From Citrobacter arsenatis (GTDB lineage: Bacteria > Pseudomonadota > Gammaproteobacteria > Enterobacterales > Enterobacteriaceae), in NCBI RefSeq assembly GCF_004353845.1, contig NZ_CP037864.1:2976001-3040000 (forward strand): 64,000 nt of DNA. Reading direction: 5' to 3'. Position 1 is the stretch's first letter. Every line of letters starts with the position of its first letter. Position numbers and translations under genes: made by a program. Positions 15,382-22,499 of the stretch are shown in pieces. The notes beneath the pieces are model-generated. The model saw nothing but the letters and a program-made list of their open reading frames with translations, was not told the origin of the DNA and did not search any database.

Positions 15382-16139
15382 CACTTCACCTCCTGCTGTG
15401 GTGCTGCTGGGTACGCGCTACCTTCATGACCTGGCTCATTGCTTCCGGTGCATGTATTCCTGTGGTCATTGGCGTGTGGGCAGCGCTTATTTCCGCATTC
15501 AGGACAGACAGCGAAGCGACTATCAGTGAAAGTTATAGGTCTACATGTGCGACATGAGCAACCCGGAGCTACCGGAGAGTTGCCAGCCTGAGCAGTAGGT
15601 GTATTCACATGGTTATTCCATGAGCCGATTTCATCATCAGATTTACCATGTTCACTGCCCAGCATGGCTTTAAACCCTGCAATCCATGAGTCATGCTCTG
15701 TTCGCTGTTCCGACGTCATAGCTTCCAGTTCAGCGTAATAGTCAGCACGGCGGCGTAATGCATCCAGCAGGAGTTGAGTACGTACGCCTTTTCCGAATTT
15801 AAGACCCGGCTCCAGGTGTACAGGGCATGGCAAGGTATCAGGAAATTCATGCGCTGGCTGGGAGGTGTAGAGCGGAATTACTGCATCTCCCATTGGCTGA
15901 GACAGGCACTTAAGGTGAAGCTCACCCATCTTGGCATAAGCCAGAGTTTCCTCAGCGGCATAAAGCACAGGCTCAACTCCAAAAGCCTCTATCGCCCCAT
16001 CAATCACCTTTACAGCATCAGCCATTGCGTAGCCGAGATTACCGCCGTCGCTTTGTGCTGAGGCTTTGCTGAGTATTTCGCGTATCTGGAGCAGGCGATC
16101 GAGTGATACAGGACCGTGCGCTGGGTGGTTAGTTGTCAT
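15381..16139 (-). CDS. Ead/Ea22-like phage early protein with zinc ribbon
   Basis: A 252-residue protein whose start MTTNHPAHGPVSLDRLLQIR is the common N-terminal module of lambdoid ead/ea22-type proteins. A second module follows with LYTSQPAHEFPDTLPCPVHL and DALRRRADYYAELEAM. The C-terminus carries a zinc-ribbon-like set CSCRTCRPITF...CPECGNKRCPHAND. These proteins are modular and hypervariable among phages; function unknown, some reported to affect host growth on induction. Two upstream ATGs in frame exist (16154, 16190); 16139 gives the conserved start. Confidence 0.7.
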   Translation of the reverse strand: MTTNHPAHGPVSLDRLLQIREILSKASAQSDGGNLGYAMADAVKVIDGAIEAFGVEPVLYAAEETLAYAKMGELHLKCLSQPMGDAVIPLYTSQPAHEFPDTLPCPVHLEPGLKFGKGVRTQLLLDALRRRADYYAELEAMTSEQRTEHDSWIAGFKAMLGSEHGKSDDEIGSWNNHVNTPTAQAGNSPVAPGCSCRTCRPITFTDSRFAVCPECGNKRCPHANDHRNTCTGSNEPGHEGSAYPAAPQQEVK

Positions 16140-16146
16140 TGAGCCT

Positions 16147-16338
16147 TTATTCATTACTGTTGTCCTCGCAGCAATAGTGCCGTCCTTCATGTTCTGTGCT
16201 TATATGTCCACAGATGTCACATTCAATTTCAGGCCCCTTGCATTCATGATCTTCAGGTTCGTCTGCCTTGTAAAAACCACCGCAGATGCCGCACATAGCT
16301 TCAGGGACATCGTCATAATTCGCTGTTCCGGTAATCAC
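16147..16338 (-). CDS. small double zinc-knuckle phage protein
   Basis: A 63-residue protein with two CxxC pairs (MCGICGGFY and IECDICGHIS) and further His/Cys residues (HYCCEDN), so probably a zinc-binding fold. The start is a GTG at 16338 that overlaps the upstream stop as GTGA and follows GAGGTG. Function unknown; similar peptides occur among lambdoid nin/ea genes. Confidence 0.6.
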   Translation of the reverse strand: MITGTANYDDVPEAMCGICGGFYKADEPEDHECKGPEIECDICGHISTEHEGRHYCCEDNSNE

Positions 16339-16868
16339 GATTGCACCTCACAACATTTACCCTCACGCAGCTCCTCGGCAAACTCACGGGCTTCAGTTGC
16401 CGAAATACTGCAATGACGAGAAAACTCATAATCCCCGTCTTGCTCCTGCTCTACTGCAATATGGCTCTGCTGGAGCGCAAACATCTCCACACCCTGCGCC
16501 CGCACTTCAGCCAGGAAAGCGTCGCAAGCAGGTATCTGCAACACAGCCAGTGAGCGAATCATCTTCTGCACTTCTGGCGGACATTGTTCGTAATGGTCAT
16601 CGGTGATGAATACCGCCTCGTTGTGAATTTTGTCCACAGCGCTTAATTCCGCCGCCAGCTCCCTGCACTTGCTCTCGGCGTTAGCAAGCTGTACTGCAAG
16701 GTCTGTGAGTCTTTGCTCTGCTGCACCTTCTGCTGCCAGAAATGCTTTGTATGCCAGGTGAATACCAAATTTTGCATAGCAATTCCGGCGCTCATCCCAT
16801 TCGAAATCGCTACCGTGGAACCACTGCTCATCCGTCATCCAAGCTTCAAATTTTTCTCTACTAGTCAT
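16335..16868 (-). CDS. Ea22-like phage early protein
   Basis: A 177-residue protein. Residues 1-48 (KFEAWMTDEQWFHGSDFEWD ... AYKAFLAAEGAAEQ) are a common module of lambdoid early proteins; the middle (LTDLAVQLANAESKCRELAAEL) is coiled coil; the middle-to-C-terminal region (IPACDAFLAEVRAQGVEMFA) is another widely shared module. Function unknown. It begins the nin operon segment after an intrinsic terminator. Confidence 0.7.
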   Translation of the reverse strand: MTSREKFEAWMTDEQWFHGSDFEWDERRNCYAKFGIHLAYKAFLAAEGAAEQRLTDLAVQLANAESKCRELAAELSAVDKIHNEAVFITDDHYEQCPPEVQKMIRSLAVLQIPACDAFLAEVRAQGVEMFALQQSHIAVEQEQDGDYEFSRHCSISATEAREFAEELREGKCCEVQS

Positions 16869-16882
16869 TATCCTACCCTCAT

Positions 16883-16905
16883 AAAAAAGGCCCGCGATGC
16901 GAGCC
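16883..16905 (-). terminator. intrinsic terminator in PR operon
   Basis: Minus-strand GGCTCGC-ATC-GCGGGCC followed by six T, two bases after the stop of the upstream gene. It lies between replication genes and the nin region, like lambda tR2, and would need antitermination for Q expression. Confidence 0.8.
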
Positions 16906-16907
16906 TG

Positions 16908-17261
16908 TTAATCGATGTTTTTTGCTATTAATTCGCCATACCACCAACCATCACCATTTTTCTCTAAGCGAATAAATGCCTTTTTCTCTCCGGAAGGGAT
17001 GATCATTTCGCCGAATTTTTTGGATAATGAGAACGTGCCACCACTTGTGCCGGACATTTTTGCCCCTCTCTCGTTATTGGTTGGCATCAATCTGATTTTT
17101 CTAGAATCCTCATCAAGTTCTACGTAAATGAATCGTTGCTTATCCCTAATATCGACTCCTACGTAACACTGAACAGAGCCAGACTGTGAGTATTTAATTG
17201 AGATTCCGGCCTCATCGCGTTTTCGGCCTCTTCCACCGGTCACCACTGATACAAAAGCCAT
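16908..17261 (-). CDS. phage protein, unknown, beta-rich
   Basis: A 117-residue protein (MAFVSVVTGGRGRKRDEAGI ... GDGWWYGELIAKNID) with no recognised family. The composition suggests a beta-rich fold. Of two ATGs in frame I chose 17261, because GGAGG lies 8 bases before it and only 2 before the other. It is separated from the helicase-side genes by 76 bases with no clear structure. Confidence 0.6.
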   Translation of the reverse strand: MAFVSVVTGGRGRKRDEAGISIKYSQSGSVQCYVGVDIRDKQRFIYVELDEDSRKIRLMPTNNERGAKMSGTSGGTFSLSKKFGEMIIPSGEKKAFIRLEKNGDGWWYGELIAKNID

Positions 17262-17337
17262 TACCATTTCCTCCGAGCATAAAAAAGGCCGACTATCACG
17301 CCCACGCTTGCAGATAGCTCTGCTATGTAAGGTTCAG

Positions 17338-17556
17338 TCATGCTCGATTTCCTCTGCCAGTAAACCAATCGAGTGCTTTTACAATGAGTGGGTTTTCCCA
17401 CCATTCATCAATCCAACGACGCTCATTTTTGTCTCGATAAAACTCTGGTCCGCAGTAGTCATGCCATGACATGAAAACGCAGGTTCCGTCTTCAAGGCGC
17501 AAACGGTAGGTTGGATACGTGCAGATAATTCCGTTAGGTATTCGAATGCATGTCAT
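17338..17556 (-). CDS. small phage protein, unknown
   Basis: A 72-residue Trp- and Tyr-rich protein (MTCIRIPNGIICTYPTYRLR ... WWENPLIVKALDWFTGRG). The N-terminal MTCIRIPNGIIC occurs widely among lambdoid phages after the replication genes, but I know of no function. ATG overlaps the upstream stop as ATGA. Confidence 0.65.
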   Translation of the reverse strand: MTCIRIPNGIICTYPTYRLRLEDGTCVFMSWHDYCGPEFYRDKNERRWIDEWWENPLIVKALDWFTGRGNRA

Positions 17557-17867
17557 GCTCGCTTCACTCCGAATGTCTTAACCAGTGCCGACTCCATGCG
17601 ACCTACACAGGCGCGGATACGGGCTATCTCTGTCTCTGGAAACATGCTGGATGCCATCTGCTCCAGTGCGCCTTTAAGTGGCTTGCTCTCAACCTTCTCG
17701 ATACGTGCCAGAGCAAAGGCCTTGAGTGACTGCTTGATGCTTCTACCGTCTAAGCGAGCACATGCCCGGCATAGTTCAGCGTGGAGGATGGTTTCAGGAA
17801 ATTCCGGATAATGCTTTTCGATTACCTCGCGAGTATTCAATCCTTCGTCATTAGCACTCATAGTCAT
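17553..17867 (-). CDS. small phage protein after helicase gene, unknown
   Basis: A 104-residue helical protein (LNTREVIEKHYPEFPETILH ... GRMESALVKTFGVKRA) of unknown function in the replication operon. ATG 17867 follows AGGAAATCGAC inside the helicase 3' end, overlapping it by 17 bases. The conserved Cys pair in HAELCRACARL may be structural. Confidence 0.62.
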   Translation of the reverse strand: MTMSANDEGLNTREVIEKHYPEFPETILHAELCRACARLDGRSIKQSLKAFALARIEKVESKPLKGALEQMASSMFPETEIARIRACVGRMESALVKTFGVKRA

Positions 17868-19224
17868 TGTCGATTTCCTGTTGTTCGTTATGCGTAAACG
17901 CCACCGGATCCAGACCGGAATAGCGACTGCTGAAGTGATAGGTTTTTTCGGCGCCGGGAGCGTGGCGAGATTTGACGCAGATAATTTCCGTGATTCCTTT
18001 CAGTTCGGTGTTCTGGTTGTATTTCTCATCCCGGTACACCATGAAAATTACGTCTGCCTCCTGCTCAATTACGCCGGATTCTCGTAGGTCTGCCGCAACC
18101 GGACGCTTGTTAGCTCTCTGCTCAAGATTTCGGTTGAGCTGCGCCAAAGCGATTACCGGGCATCGCAACTCTTTAGCCAGGTTCTTTAGGCCGGTAGCTA
18201 TCTCGCCAACGCTGCGGTTCATGTTCTCCGGATCTGACATGCGCATCTTCTGGAGGTAATCGACGATAACCACACCGAGACCACCAAGTTTCTTGTGCAT
18301 GCGACGTGCCTCTGCGCGTACCTGATGGACGCTGAGAGAGCTTTTGTCGTTGATGTAAATTGGTGAGTCGATAAAGTCTTTCATGCAGTGACCAACCTTC
18401 CCCCATGCGCCATCCATCACGCCGCTCTGCTTGCTGAGCAAATCCTCTTTGCTCACTCGGGCCCGGTGAAAAGCGACACGCTCGGATATCTGATCTACTG
18501 GCATTTCCAGACTGAAGAACAGGACCGGCTTTTTGTTTTTCAGACCTACAGTCTCGGTTACTGTGGTGCTGAACATGGTTTTACCCATTCCAGGACGCCC
18601 ACCTACCACGATGAAATCCGTGTTGTTGAACCCGCCGAACGCATTGTCGATGGTTGCCATTCCAAGCTCTGTTTTGTGCTTCCAGATATCACCGCTGATG
18701 ATCGACTGGATGGTCTCCAGGGACATGTCAATTCCGGTGGTGATGTGCTCTGTTCCGCTTTCGTCATGGCATTCAATCCCTGATACGTCGGCCTGAATGG
18801 CGCCGATGATGTCGCTCAGTGAGTCAGATGTTGGCTCTGATAGTTTCTGTAGGCTGGCCTGGAGGATTAACGCCATCCGGCGCCCGGTAGCTAATTCACG
18901 AAGCTTCTCGCAGTAGGCCGACAGATTGGCGTATGACGGCGTGTCTTTGCTGCATTCAGCCAGGTAGGCAAATCCTCCGGCTTCTGCCAGATTACCAGTG
19001 CGCTCAAGCTCATCGGTAAGCGTCAGCAGGTCAATTGGTGTTCCTGCTTCGTTAAGTCTCTTGTAGGCGCCAAGAATCAGCTTGTGAGGTCTTACGGTGA
19101 AATGTTCCTCACCCATTCCCTCGATGGCATCTGTAGCTGCGTCAGCACCTTCCGGCTTGCTGGCTGCCAGCATGATTCCACCGATGACTGACTTCTCTGC
19201 GTAGAGATCTATAAAACGGCTCAT
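17851..19224 (-). CDS. DnaB-type replicative helicase (P22 gp12-like)
   Basis: A 457-residue hexameric helicase; P22 gp12 has 458. The N-terminal domain (EKSVIGGIMLAASKPEGAD) is that of DnaB; the RecA-like motor has Walker A GGRPGMGKTMFS (about 207-218), Walker B VVIVDYLQKM (about 318-327), and the DnaB signature AQLNRNLEQRANKRPVAADL with the arginine finger region RESGVIEQEAD. P22 carries its own helicase rather than a loader like lambda P, so initiation here is predicted not to need host DnaB. The gene is coupled to the initiator gene by a 4-base overlap. Confidence 0.95.
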   Translation of the reverse strand: MSRFIDLYAEKSVIGGIMLAASKPEGADAATDAIEGMGEEHFTVRPHKLILGAYKRLNEAGTPIDLLTLTDELERTGNLAEAGGFAYLAECSKDTPSYANLSAYCEKLRELATGRRMALILQASLQKLSEPTSDSLSDIIGAIQADVSGIECHDESGTEHITTGIDMSLETIQSIISGDIWKHKTELGMATIDNAFGGFNNTDFIVVGGRPGMGKTMFSTTVTETVGLKNKKPVLFFSLEMPVDQISERVAFHRARVSKEDLLSKQSGVMDGAWGKVGHCMKDFIDSPIYINDKSSLSVHQVRAEARRMHKKLGGLGVVIVDYLQKMRMSDPENMNRSVGEIATGLKNLAKELRCPVIALAQLNRNLEQRANKRPVAADLRESGVIEQEADVIFMVYRDEKYNQNTELKGITEIICVKSRHAPGAEKTYHFSSRYSGLDPVAFTHNEQQEIDNDYEC

Positions 19225-20306
19225 GCAGTAACTCCCTTGCGCTGGCGGTGTTCGTTGATGGCTTGCTCGTAGACTGAGCCCCAGTTCTTAGGATTGAGTA
19301 TCCAGTCCAGAGTCAGCCAGGATTCACCCTGCTTGTTGGTGAACAGCGATGACTTTCCTATCAGGTCGAATGCCCTGCTCATATGTTTCAGCTCTCGCCA
19401 GTTACCCTGGCTCGTCTTGCCATTCCATACCGCCTCAAGATCTCGGTAGGCAGGTCGGCGCCGGTTCCACTCATGCTGTGAAACCGCTTTAGCCGGGAAT
19501 TTGTCATTCCAGAGAGAGATTATTTCGTTGTGGGGGCATGCCGCCGGGTTGCTGCCTTGCTCATCAGCCCAAAGCAAAGCGTCTGACAGGTAGCCATCGA
19601 AGCGTGTCATGCGGCAAACGTTCTCCGGCTTGATGCTGTGCTTCCAGTTCACATGAGCCCATCTGATAACCAGCTTCAGCTCTTCAGCTGTGTAGCACTC
19701 ACCTTTGCTTTTCACGGTGGAGAGAACTTTTTCAAATGGCGCCAGTTTTGAGCAGCGGCTTTTGGTCAGCTCGTTGAAGTAATCCATCACTTCCTGAGCT
19801 AGCATGTTTTCCCCATCGGGGGATTTAGGGGGATCTTTTCTTTCTGTCTTTTGGATATTGTCTTTTGTGTTTACCTGATTCGGTAAATCACTATTTACCG
19901 TTTTGGTGAAGGTTTTCTTTACTGATTCGGTAAATGTTTTACCGATTCCGTTAACCTTTGTTTTCCACTCGGATATGTTCTTGTTCATTCCAACCTGACG
20001 ACCTGTCTGAGTAAGAACTCCCATCCTGACAAGTTCGTTTTTTGCAGTAGAGCATTTAGTTGGTGCCATCCCGGTCAGAGCGGCGAATTGCTCATTGCCG
20101 ATCCAGTCCATCTTCTTGTTGTATCCGTATGTCTTGCGCCACACAGCGATCACAATCAGCAACTGGTGTTGAGTGAGGCCTGACAGCATGACGGCCTCCA
20201 TCAGTGCATTAGCGGTTCGCGTGTAGCCATCATCGAGATCTGCCACCTGACGCTCCACGGCCGCCAGAATCGGCCTGATTGGTGTAACTGTTGCTAGGCT
20301 ACTCAT
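19221..20306 (-). CDS. replication initiator (lambda O / P22 gp18-like)
   Basis: A 361-residue protein. The N-terminal 115 residues are a winged-helix domain typical of O proteins (DDGYTRTANALMEAVMLSGL, LLIVIAVWRKTYGYNKKMDW, ALTGMAPTKCSTAKNELVRM), which binds origin iterons. Residues about 117-150 are encoded by the iterons themselves. The C-terminal part (PEN...DGYLSDALLWADEQ, NPKNWGSVYEQAINEH) resembles phage replication proteins that contact helicase. The order initiator-helicase is as in P22 18-12. Confidence 0.88.
   Translation of the reverse strand: MSSLATVTPIRPILAAVERQVADLDDGYTRTANALMEAVMLSGLTQHQLLIVIAVWRKTYGYNKKMDWIGNEQFAALTGMAPTKCSTAKNELVRMGVLTQTGRQVGMNKNISEWKTKVNGIGKTFTESVKKTFTKTVNSDLPNQVNTKDNIQKTERKDPPKSPDGENMLAQEVMDYFNELTKSRCSKLAPFEKVLSTVKSKGECYTAEELKLVIRWAHVNWKHSIKPENVCRMTRFDGYLSDALLWADEQGSNPAACPHNEIISLWNDKFPAKAVSQHEWNRRRPAYRDLEAVWNGKTSQGNWRELKHMSRAFDLIGKSSLFTNKQGESWLTLDWILNPKNWGSVYEQAINEHRQRKGVTA
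19870..19954. other. prophage replication origin: four iterons inside the initiator gene
   Basis: Four copies of an imperfectly palindromic 17-19-base element of the type TTTACC-GATTC-GGTAAA begin at 19870, 19894, 19918 and 19938 (spacing 24, 24, 20). They form part of the initiator coding sequence, as in lambda. On the minus strand a purine- and A-rich stretch follows at about 19800-19865, matching the AT-rich unwinding side of lambda ori. Confidence 0.78.
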
Positions 20307-20445
20307 GACCGTTCTCCTTACGTTTGAATTCTTCCAGGATGGCTCTCAGCTTTGTACCGACAGCCGGGTTACAGGATTTGATGAACCGGTCACGAGCAAT
20401 ATTTTTATGTACTGACGCCTGGTAAAAACGAGTTTTCTTAGGCAT
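20299..20445 (-). CDS. 48-residue basic protein between cII and initiator
   Basis: The frame MPKKTRFYQASVHKNIARDR ... EEFKRKENGHE starts at ATG 20445 behind AGGAGTAATT and ends overlapping the initiator gene start. It is strongly basic. A small gene commonly lies at this site between cII and the initiator in lambdoid phages; function unknown. Confidence 0.65.
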   Translation of the reverse strand: MPKKTRFYQASVHKNIARDRFIKSCNPAVGTKLRAILEEFKRKENGHE

Positions 20446-20477
20446 AATTACTCCTGTGAATTGATCCAGTTATTCGG

Positions 20478-20792
20478 CTAGAATTTCATGGTTATCTGAT
20501 CAGAGCGTTCGGTGGCAGCCGGACGCTTTTTCTTTCCGCACATTCTCTCTTCCAGCAAGTCAGCCAATCCCACAACCACACGTGAAATGTCGTCGTCAGT
20601 AATCGAGTAACCGATGAATTCGAGTAGTGCTGCCATGCGCGGTATGTAGTGTTGCTTCCACTGAGATACCGATGATTTGTTTACGCCCATGTGCTCAGCT
20701 ACACGGGTTGTGCCAAGAATGGCGATGCGGTCTAAGATCCAACTCTCAATATTGCGAGCACTGGTTTTGTTGCGTGTTGTTAAGTCATCCAT
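20478..20792 (-). CDS. cII: CII transcriptional activator of lysogeny
   Basis: A 104-residue protein with a CII helix-turn-helix (TTRVAEHMGVNKSSVSQWKQ, about residues 28-47) and the unmistakable C-terminus KKRPAATERSDQITMKF, nearly identical to lambda CII. CII activates the establishment promoter for the repressor and the integrase promoter. The gene follows putR and lies 32 bases before the 48-residue gene's start. Confidence 0.95.
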   Translation of the reverse strand: MDDLTTRNKTSARNIESWILDRIAILGTTRVAEHMGVNKSSVSQWKQHYIPRMAALLEFIGYSITDDDISRVVVGLADLLEERMCGKKKRPAATERSDQITMKF

Positions 20793-20801
20793 TTGTTAAA
20801 T
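20770..20801 (+). promoter_or_regulatory. candidate pRE (CII-activated repressor promoter)
   Basis: On the plus strand, at the start of cII, TTGCGTGTTGTTAA resembles the lambda pRE element TTGC-N6-TTGC (first TTGC perfect, second degenerate) and is followed at the same distance by GTTAAATTCCTT, like the lambda pRE -10 region. It points toward cI through antisense cro. Confidence 0.5.
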
Positions 20802-20847
20802 TCCTTGGTGTTGAAATAGTTAATTGGTTAGTTGTTTTGTTTATCGT

Positions 20848-20908
20848 GCACCATTGACAGTCATCCATGACCACGCCGGGCACCCGACCATATACCGGGC
20901 CGTTCGGT
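20848..20908 (-). ncRNA. putR-like antiterminator RNA
   Basis: Read on the minus strand about 272-332 bases after the predicted PR start, between cro and cII. Stem I is GGC-CCG (20901-20896) paired with CGG-GCC, with a two-base GT bulge at 20883-20882; stem II is GTCA-TGGA-TGAC (20871-20860). Flanks CGAAC and GGCG are shared with the copy near PL. This matches the position and shape of HK022 put sites, RNAs that bind the transcribing polymerase and cause resistance to terminators. Confidence 0.7.
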
Positions 20909-20933
20909 TATTACTGGCGGTACATCAGGCGGT

Positions 20934-21152
20934 TTATGACGCCGGATGAGGGAACAACTCTGGGAGATCAGGTCTGATTTCATGCGCCTTAATCTCGCCA
21001 CCTGTGGCATTGACGATTGCATTCACCTTCTCTGGTGAGACAGAACCGCCATTCAGCCATTTGTGCACCGCTGGCTGGCTGACACCGCAGACATCTGCAA
21101 GTCGCTTTTGGCTGCCAACGATTTTCAAAGCTCGTTGAATAACTAAGTTCAT
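20934..21152 (-). CDS. cro: Cro-like repressor
   Basis: A 72-residue protein of the Cro/YdaS helix-turn-helix type: RALKIVGSQKRLADVCGVSQ then PAVHKWLNGGSVSPEKVNAI, with the recognition helix around residues 24-34. It is the first gene under PR, divergent from cI and separated by three operators. Cro represses cI transcription and tunes early expression in the lytic cycle. Confidence 0.9.
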   Translation of the reverse strand: MNLVIQRALKIVGSQKRLADVCGVSQPAVHKWLNGGSVSPEKVNAIVNATGGEIKAHEIRPDLPELFPHPAS

Positions 21153-21185
21153 GGATTTTTCCTATCCGATTACTGGATTAATGAA

Positions 21186-21251
21186 AAGATAACTCAAGTT
21201 ATGAGCAATGTCCATAACCTTTGTTATTTTACTCTGCATAACCTCGGTTAT
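21186..21251. promoter_or_regulatory. right operator with three sites, PR and PRM
   Basis: Three 14-base palindromic operators ATAAC-N4-GTTAT lie at 21189-21202, 21214-21227 and 21238-21251 (spacing 25 and 24). PR on the minus strand is TGGACA (21214-21209), 17 bases, TATCTT (21191-21186), so its -10 overlaps the first operator and its -35 touches the second. PRM on the plus strand probably uses TATATA at about 21249-21254 and starts within a few bases of the cI ATG, giving a nearly leaderless mRNA as in lambda. Confidence 0.85.
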
Positions 21252-21263
21252 ATATTTGGTGAC

Positions 21264-21968
21264 ATGAAAACATTTGCAGAAAGACTGAATGCGGCAATGA
21301 GCGCCGCTGGCATATCCCAGGGTCAGTTGGCAGAAAAGGTGGGTATCTCTCAACCTGCCATTCAGAAGATGACTTCAGGAAAAACTAACGGCAGCCGTAA
21401 AATGGTTGAGCTTGCTCATGCCCTAAATGTTCGCCCTGAGTGGTTAAGTTCTGGTGTAGGTGAGATGCGCTACGAAAGCCGCGGTGACTCCTCCATTCCT
21501 CCAGAGAGTGAATGGGGAAGTATTGATGCTTGGGATAGCAAAACAGATCTTCCTGATGACGAGGTCGAAGTGCCATATCTGAAAGATATTGAGCTGGCTT
21601 GCGGTAACGGTTCTTGCATTGAAGAAGATTACAACGGCTTTAAATTACGATTTGCAAAATCCACGCTACGTAAAGTTGGAGCACAAAAAGACAGCGTGCT
21701 TTGCTTCCCGGCATCCGGAAACAGCATGGAGCCGATGATCCCAGAAGGAACGACGGTTGCCATAAACACAAACGATAAGAAGATCGTGGATGGAAAGGTT
21801 TATGCAATCAGCCAGGACGGATGGAAGAGACTAAAATCAATTTACCGCGTCAGCCCTACACGCATCGTGATACGCAGCTTCAACTCTGATGAGTACCCAG
21901 ATGAAGAGGCCGACATTGAAGATGTAGAAATACTCGGACGCATGTTCTGGACATCTACTATCTGGTGA
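21264..21968 (+). CDS. cI: CI-type prophage repressor, self-cleaving
   Basis: A 234-residue repressor. The N-terminal helix-turn-helix (SQGQLAEKVGISQPAIQKM, about 18-36) binds the operators; the C-terminal S24/LexA-type domain mediates dimerisation and RecA-stimulated self-cleavage. The scissile bond is probably Cys113-Gly114 in ELACGNGS, the nucleophile Ser154 in ASGNSMEPM and the base Lys188 in GWKRLK. It is therefore expected to be SOS-inducible. I chose ATG 21264 rather than the longer frame from 21201, which would run through two operators. Confidence 0.95.
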   Translation: MKTFAERLNAAMSAAGISQGQLAEKVGISQPAIQKMTSGKTNGSRKMVELAHALNVRPEWLSSGVGEMRYESRGDSSIPPESEWGSIDAWDSKTDLPDDEVEVPYLKDIELACGNGSCIEEDYNGFKLRFAKSTLRKVGAQKDSVLCFPASGNSMEPMIPEGTTVAINTNDKKIVDGKVYAISQDGWKRLKSIYRVSPTRIVIRSFNSDEYPDEEADIEDVEILGRMFWTSTIW

Positions 21969-21993
21969 TGTAACAGCCTTCCCCTCATAACCA

Positions 21994-22016
21994 AACCCGC
22001 TTCGGCGGGTTTTTTA
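21994..22016 (+). terminator. intrinsic terminator after cI
   Basis: AACCCGC-TTCG-GCGGGTT followed by T, 26 bases after the cI stop. It ends the repressor transcript before the PL region. Confidence 0.9.
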
Positions 22017-22056
22017 TTACCTAAATCCCGCCACCCCCGATTCTTTACAAAAATAA

Positions 22057-22142
22057 ATTAACTTAGTTATCATGCACATATAACTTATGTGATGATAAAT
22101 ATAAATTAGGTTATTGCCATTACTCATAACTAAGGTTATCTT
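22057..22142. promoter_or_regulatory. left operator cluster and PL
   Basis: One perfect operator (22126-22139, ATAACTAAGGTTAT) and three sites with one mismatch each to ATAAC-N4-GTTAT (22057-22070, 22080-22093, 22101-22114) are spaced 23, 21 and 25 bases. PL on the plus strand is TTGCCA (22114-22119), 17 bases, TATCTT (22137-22142), in the same relation to its operators as PR. The expected transcript start is about 22149. Confidence 0.78.
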
Positions 22143-22176
22143 TATCCCATCGAAACAACACAGCGTTTCGGTCAGT

Positions 22177-22236
22177 CGAACGGCGCGACAGTAAACCATG
22201 CGTCGGGCACCAGGCGGGTTCAGGATGAACGGCAAT
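22177..22236 (+). ncRNA. putL-like antiterminator RNA
   Basis: Read on the plus strand from about base 29 of the predicted PL transcript. Stem I pairs 22182-22189 with 22202-22211, with a GG bulge at 22206-22207 and one C-A mismatch; stem II is GTTCA-GGA-TGAAC (22218-22230). Sequence blocks CGAACGGC, TCGGG, GGCG and GGATGA are shared in the same order with the element after cro. No boxA or boxB is seen here. The 378-base gap between cI and the next gene is filled by a terminator, operators, PL and this element. Confidence 0.7.
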
Positions 22237-22346
22237 TGGATGCAAACGGAATGTTTTGTAGTGCGGTGAAATGCAACTGCCAGACAGTAACCGGGAAGAT
22301 AAGCAACCCGGCACCGCACCACAAAATATTTCAACAGGGGAAGATT

Positions 22347-22499
22347 ATGAAAACAGCACACTACTACGCAAGCCGCTCTCAAAAGTTCCTGGTCATCGGC
22401 GTTGATGGTCGGCAGACAGAAGAGAAGTACGAAGTCGCAAACAAGTCAGAGGCTCGCAAGCTGGCCAATGAGCTGTCAGCTAAACCGTGGAATTTTTAA
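22347..22499 (+). CDS. small first gene of the PL operon, unknown
   Basis: A 50-residue protein (MKTAHYYASRSQKFLVIGVD ... LANELSAKPWNF) starting at ATG 22347 behind CAGGGGAAG. In lambda this position holds N and in HK022 nun, but this peptide lacks the arginine-rich N-terminal segment of those proteins, so I do not call it either. Its last 20 bases overlap the end of sieB on the other strand. Confidence 0.6.
   Translation: MKTAHYYASRSQKFLVIGVDGRQTEEKYEVANKSEARKLANELSAKPWNF

Noticed and set aside
18388..18783. 131-codon plus-strand frame inside the helicase gene
   Set aside because: Antisense to the RecA-like motor domain, whose motifs are intact.
22218..22230. GTTCA-GGA-TGAAC hairpin considered as a boxB (N site)
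   Set aside because: Loop is not a typical pentaloop, there is no boxA before it, and the same hairpin is paired with a conserved bulged stem in both copies, which fits put better.
22017..22382. 121-codon minus-strand frame in the immunity region
   Set aside because: It runs antisense through PL, the operators and the put-like element; composition is not protein-like.
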